This document shows, piece by piece, positions 5,266 to 7,935 of a DNA stretch of 7,935 nt. The DNA comes from Pseudomonadota bacterium (GTDB taxonomy: Bacteria > Desulfobacterota > Desulfobacteria > Desulfobacterales > RPRI01): contig JAHJRK010000384.1 of the NCBI GenBank assembly GCA_018830925.1, forward strand, positions 1-7,935, given 5' to 3'. Every line of letters starts with the position of its first letter. The stretch's first letter is position 1. The notes under the pieces are model-generated. The model did not search any database. It had not been told where the DNA came from and saw nothing but the letters and a program-made list of their open reading frames with translations. The position numbers and the translations under genes are program-made.

Positions 5266-6069
5266 ATGAAGCATAATTCACATTACTTTAAGAACCCGGA
5301 GTATTGTGGGCGAATCCTCAATGAAAAATACAGTAAGGCGCTTAAAAAACGCGTGTCGGAATGTATAGCGGCATTCCTGGCTTTCGAAGAAATCGGGAAT
5401 CTATCGATACCTTATATATCGGCCTGGCATGAGGATGAAAATGTCATCTGGTATGAATTCGCTGCAAGGGGATTCACGGATTTGATGAGATGCGATACTT
5501 CCCGCCTTGCCGGGGTGTTTCGAGACAGTATTGTTGACCGGCGCATTTACAAATATTCGGGAGTCAAGCCGGGTATTTTAAAAGAGATTTTGAGCCGGGA
5601 AGAGATGGAAGAAGCCAGAAAGCAGCTTCGTGAAAAGAGTAAGGAGCATGGCAATGTTGAAGCCGTTTATAAAATATCCCTTGGTAAAAACGGACACTGC
5701 TGGCTGAAAGACCGGGCGATCGTGGAAACATACACCGAAGACAATATCTGTCTTTCCATTGGATGCCTTACAGTAGTTTCCGGGGAGATGGAGTCTGAAG
5801 AAAAATGTGAAAACCTGATCGTTGAACTAAAAAATGCCCTGGCCAAAGTCAAAACCTTAAGCGGATTGCTCCCGATCTGCTCACATTGTAAGAAAATTCG
5901 AGACGATAAAGGCTATTGGAATCAAATTGAGGTTTATATCCTGGATCATTCGGATGCGGAAGTAAGCAATAGTATCTGCGAGGAATGTGCCAAGGAACAC
6001 TTTCGTACACCCCATCCTGATATAGGCAAGCGCTGGACTGGAAAGACCGGAAAGATGCATAAGCGATAG
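5266..6069 (+). CDS. PAS-like signalling protein with C-terminal CxxC...CxxC (CSHCKK) module
   Basis: From this start the protein has 267 residues. The N-terminal 100 residues are not recognised. Residues of about 130-180 look like the end of a PAS fold with its PAC segment (ISLGKNGHCWLKDRAIVET, then a strand LSIGCLTVVSG and EMESEEKCE). A short coiled-coil-like helix (ENLIVELKNALAKVKTLSG) then leads to C205-x2-C208 (LPICSHCKKIRDDKGYW) and C238-x2-C241 (ICEECAKEH), a probable metal-binding or redox Cys4 module. As I recall it, this ending is common on PAS and receiver proteins of sulfate-reducing deltaproteobacteria. No histidine kinase, GGDEF or output domain is present, so it may act as an accessory sensor; the signal is unknown. 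An open frame extends upstream to a TTG at 5152, but 5266 has the good ribosome binding site. Confidence 0.72.
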   Translation: MKHNSHYFKNPEYCGRILNEKYSKALKKRVSECIAAFLAFEEIGNLSIPYISAWHEDENVIWYEFAARGFTDLMRCDTSRLAGVFRDSIVDRRIYKYSGVKPGILKEILSREEMEEARKQLREKSKEHGNVEAVYKISLGKNGHCWLKDRAIVETYTEDNICLSIGCLTVVSGEMESEEKCENLIVELKNALAKVKTLSGLLPICSHCKKIRDDKGYWNQIEVYILDHSDAEVSNSICEECAKEHFRTPHPDIGKRWTGKTGKMHKR

Positions 6070-6131
6070 AGCCGTCTTTTTGTCATTCCAATGAAAATCC
6101 GCCGCGGAGGAGCCAGCCGGTAATTCCATCC

Positions 6132-6160
6132 TTGATAAATCATATACGATTGTTTATATT
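6132..6160 (+). promoter_or_regulatory. Candidate sigma-70-type promoter of the RND efflux operon
   Basis: TTGATA (6132-6137) and TATATT (6155-6160) are separated by exactly 17 bases, each one mismatch from consensus. Transcription would start near 6167 and produce an untranslated leader of about 155 bases that includes the REP-like palindrome at 6184-6233, which might affect expression. Confidence 0.5.
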
Positions 6161-6183
6161 GGCCGGAATTTTCAAAATAGAAG

Positions 6184-6233
6184 TTCCCCGCTGCAGGCAG
6201 CCGTCCGCCTGCGGCGGACTTGACCGCAGGGAA
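6184..6233. repeat. REP-like compound palindrome
   Basis: An outer stem pairs TTCCC (6184-6188) with GGGAA (6229-6233), continued by GC/GC after one mismatch. Inside are two hairpins: CTGC-AG-GCAG (6191-6200) and GTCCGCC-TGC-GGCGGAC (6203-6219, a perfect 7-bp stem with a 3-base loop). It is strongly GC-rich in an AT-rich spacer. No T-run follows, so it is not a standard terminator. The outer arm resembles the hairpin at 4883-4916. A further imperfect inverted repeat, CCGAAA (6266-6271) with TTTCGG (6294-6299), lies between it and the adaptor gene. Confidence 0.6.
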
Positions 6234-6324
6234 TAGTGTCTGTTTTAATTCGCTCGCTAACCCCGCCGAAAAAAGCTGGTAATGCTCTCGCTATTTCGGT
6301 TCAATCATTTGAGGGTGAAAGATT

Positions 6325-7530
6325 ATGGTTCATATAAACAGAAGAATTAACGGTTATATTCTTGTGCTCGTATTCTGTTTTTTTGCTTTTGCAACGTTTG
6401 CCTGCAAAGCCAAAACCCCGGAAGCTTCAGACGGAAAAGAAGTTAAAGGCGCTGCAAAGGGCGCACAAAGACCGGTCCCCGTTACCGCTGATATTGCAGT
6501 GCAAAAAAACATACCCATTGAAATAAATGCGATCGGAAATATCGAATCATATGCAACTGTCTCAATAAAAGCCAGGGTAAACGGAGAGCTTCAGGGGGTC
6601 CATTTCACTGAAGGGCAGGAGGTCTCTAAAGGAAAGTTGCTTTTTACAATAGACCCCAGGCCGTTTCAGGCAGCTGTAAATGAAGCATTGGCGAGGCTTG
6701 AAAAGGACAAAGCTCTTTTTTCAAAAACTGAAGATGACTACCGGCGGTACGAGAACCTGATGCAGAGGGGAAGCATCAGCAGGGAGCAGTTTGATCAGGT
6801 TCGCGCCAATCTCAGCGCGTTAAAGGCCACCATTCAGGCCGATGAAGCCGTTGTTGAAAACGCAAGGGTTCAGCTTGGTTATACATCTATATATTCCCCT
6901 ATTTCAGGGCGAACCGGCAACCTTCTCATAGATCAGGGAAACATGATAAAGGCCAATGACGACAACAAATCGTTTGTTGTTATCGAACAGCTTCAGCCTA
7001 TATATGTGAGCTTCACGGCGCCGGAGGCAAATCTCTATGAAATCATGAACCGGTTTAACAGGGAAAGGCTTTCTGTTACTGTCTTGCCCGAAGGTTCAAA
7101 AGCAGTACCGGAAAAAGGCAATTTATCATTTTTTGATAATTCGGTTGATTCCAAAACAGGTACTATCCGGCTGAAGGGGACTTTTAAAAACCAGAACAAG
7201 CGGCTCTGGCCCGGGCAGTTTGTTAATGTGGTGCTGACTCTGGGTGATCTTAAGGATGTTGTTACTGTTCCTTCCCAGGCTGTTCAGAACGGGGCAAACG
7301 GACCATATGTCTTTACGATTACTCCCGGTAACAAGGTTGAATATAAACCGGTTTCAGCGGGAATATCTTATAACGGCGAAACGGTGATTGAAAAAGGTCT
7401 CTTGGCGGGAGAAAAGATTGTTACGGATGGACATCTACGGCTGACACCCGGAGCTTCGGTCGAAATTACTGACGGTGTAAAACCCGGAAATAACAATATC
7501 AAGAAAGCCGGCAAAGAGGTTGCATCGTGA
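6325..7530 (+). CDS. RND efflux periplasmic adaptor (membrane fusion protein), probable lipoprotein
   Basis: This 401-residue protein is the periplasmic adaptor of a tripartite RND efflux pump (AcrA/MdtA type), linking the inner-membrane pump to an outer-membrane channel. A hydrophobic signal segment (11-26) ends before C27 (ATFAC), a somewhat atypical lipobox, so outer-leaflet inner-membrane lipid anchoring is likely. Next come the first half of the lipoyl/barrel-sandwich domain (about 78-112, SIKARVNGEL...GQEVSKGKLLF), an alpha-helical hairpin (113-183), the second lipoyl half (184-218), a beta-barrel domain with VDSKTGTIRLKGTF (274-287) and LWPGQFV (294-300), and a membrane-proximal domain (about 310-385). 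Length is typical. GAGGGTG (6311-6317) lies 7 bases before the ATG. It overlaps the pump gene by 4 bp. The substrate cannot be told from sequence. Confidence 0.93.
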   Translation: MVHINRRINGYILVLVFCFFAFATFACKAKTPEASDGKEVKGAAKGAQRPVPVTADIAVQKNIPIEINAIGNIESYATVSIKARVNGELQGVHFTEGQEVSKGKLLFTIDPRPFQAAVNEALARLEKDKALFSKTEDDYRRYENLMQRGSISREQFDQVRANLSALKATIQADEAVVENARVQLGYTSIYSPISGRTGNLLIDQGNMIKANDDNKSFVVIEQLQPIYVSFTAPEANLYEIMNRFNRERLSVTVLPEGSKAVPEKGNLSFFDNSVDSKTGTIRLKGTFKNQNKRLWPGQFVNVVLTLGDLKDVVTVPSQAVQNGANGPYVFTITPGNKVEYKPVSAGISYNGETVIEKGLLAGEKIVTDGHLRLTPGASVEITDGVKPGNNNIKKAGKEVAS

Positions 7531-7935
7531 ATATTGCCAGACTCTTTATCAGCAGGCCTGTTATGACAACGCTGATAATGGCGGGCCTGCTTCTCTTTGG
7601 GGTTATGGCTTACCGAACGTTGCCGGTAAGTGATTTGCCAAATGTGGATTTTCCGACGATTCAGGTAACTGCCAGTCTTCCGGGAGCAGACCCTGAAAAC
7701 ATGGCGGCAAGTGTGGCAACCCCCCTTGAAAAGGAGTTTTCCACAATAGCCGGAATTGATTCGATGTCCTCTTCAAACACGCTGGGCACAACGCGTATTA
7801 CCCTTCAGTTCAACCTGGAAAGAGATATTGATGCGGCAGCACAGGATGTTCAGTCCGCCATTGCAAAGGCGGCCAGGCGGCTTCCGCCGGACATGCCCAA
7901 TCCTCCAACTTACCAGAAGGTTAATCCTGCGGATC
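7527..7935 (+). CDS. RND efflux pump inner-membrane subunit (5' part, runs off the window)
   Basis: The gene starts at GTG 7527 inside the adaptor's stop (GTGA overlap, so translation is probably coupled) and stays open to the window end, giving 136 residues of an expected 1000 or more. The N-terminus reads MNIARLFISRPVMTTL, the usual HAE1-type opening, followed by the first transmembrane helix (about 10-29) and the TLPVSDLPNVDFPTIQV motif. The start of the periplasmic porter domain follows (LPGADPENMAASVATPLE, then TLQFNLERDIDAAAQDVQSA and PPTYQKVNPAD). These are closest in my memory to the MdtB/MdtC branch of proton-driven drug exporters, an impression rather than a computed result. The outer-membrane channel gene, if any, would be downstream. 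Confidence 0.93.
   Translation, partial: MNIARLFISRPVMTTLIMAGLLLFGVMAYRTLPVSDLPNVDFPTIQVTASLPGADPENMAASVATPLEKEFSTIAGIDSMSSSNTLGTTRITLQFNLERDIDAAAQDVQSAIAKAARRLPPDMPNPPTYQKVNPAD

Overview
The window looks like part of an oriC-proximal region of a Gram-negative bacterium. My best guess is a deltaproteobacterium of the Desulfobacterota (Desulfobacterales type). The reasons are mnmE with a perfect chromosomal parS site at its stop codon, a PAS protein ending in a CSHCKK...CEEC module that I associate with that group, YkgJ-type cysteine-cluster proteins, and a periplasmic adaptor plus RND pump, which imply an outer membrane. The taxonomy is inference.

Left part (1-3502, all + strand): mnmE (tRNA modification GTPase) carries an unusual expansion of about 40 residues that includes a 9-residue tandem repeat. 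The exact 16-bp parS sequence sits in a 24-bp palindrome overlapping its stop codon. Next come a YkgJ-type CxxC-cluster protein with a TTG start and a small charged protein of unknown function, 12 bp apart. After a 150-bp spacer holding weak hairpins and a possible very small ORF there is an Asp/Glu racemase-family protein in which the first catalytic cysteine is serine.

Middle part (3577-4776, - strand): two genes probably form one transcription unit read right to left. The first is a multi-zinc-ribbon protein (TTG start, strong Shine-Dalgarno). The second is another cysteine-rich protein with a CxxxCxxxCC core, distantly like the YkgJ family. They converge with the racemase gene.

Right part (4777-7935): a spacer of nearly 500 bp holds a REP-like long hairpin, an unrecognised stretch and a candidate promoter. 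It is followed by a PAS-like/CxxC signalling protein without a kinase domain, whose best start is 5266. A second spacer contains another REP-like compound palindrome and a good sigma-70-type promoter. That promoter precedes an RND efflux operon: a periplasmic adaptor lipoprotein, then the RND inner-membrane pump, which starts on a 4-bp overlap and runs off the window.

Four of the eight annotated proteins are built on cysteine clusters likely to bind metal, yet no operon joins them all. I see no tRNA, rRNA, CRISPR array, transposase or complete mobile element. I do not see a clearly new multi-gene system. The items most worth a second look are the parS site, the palindromic repeat expansion inside mnmE, the Cys-to-Ser racemase and the REP-like elements.
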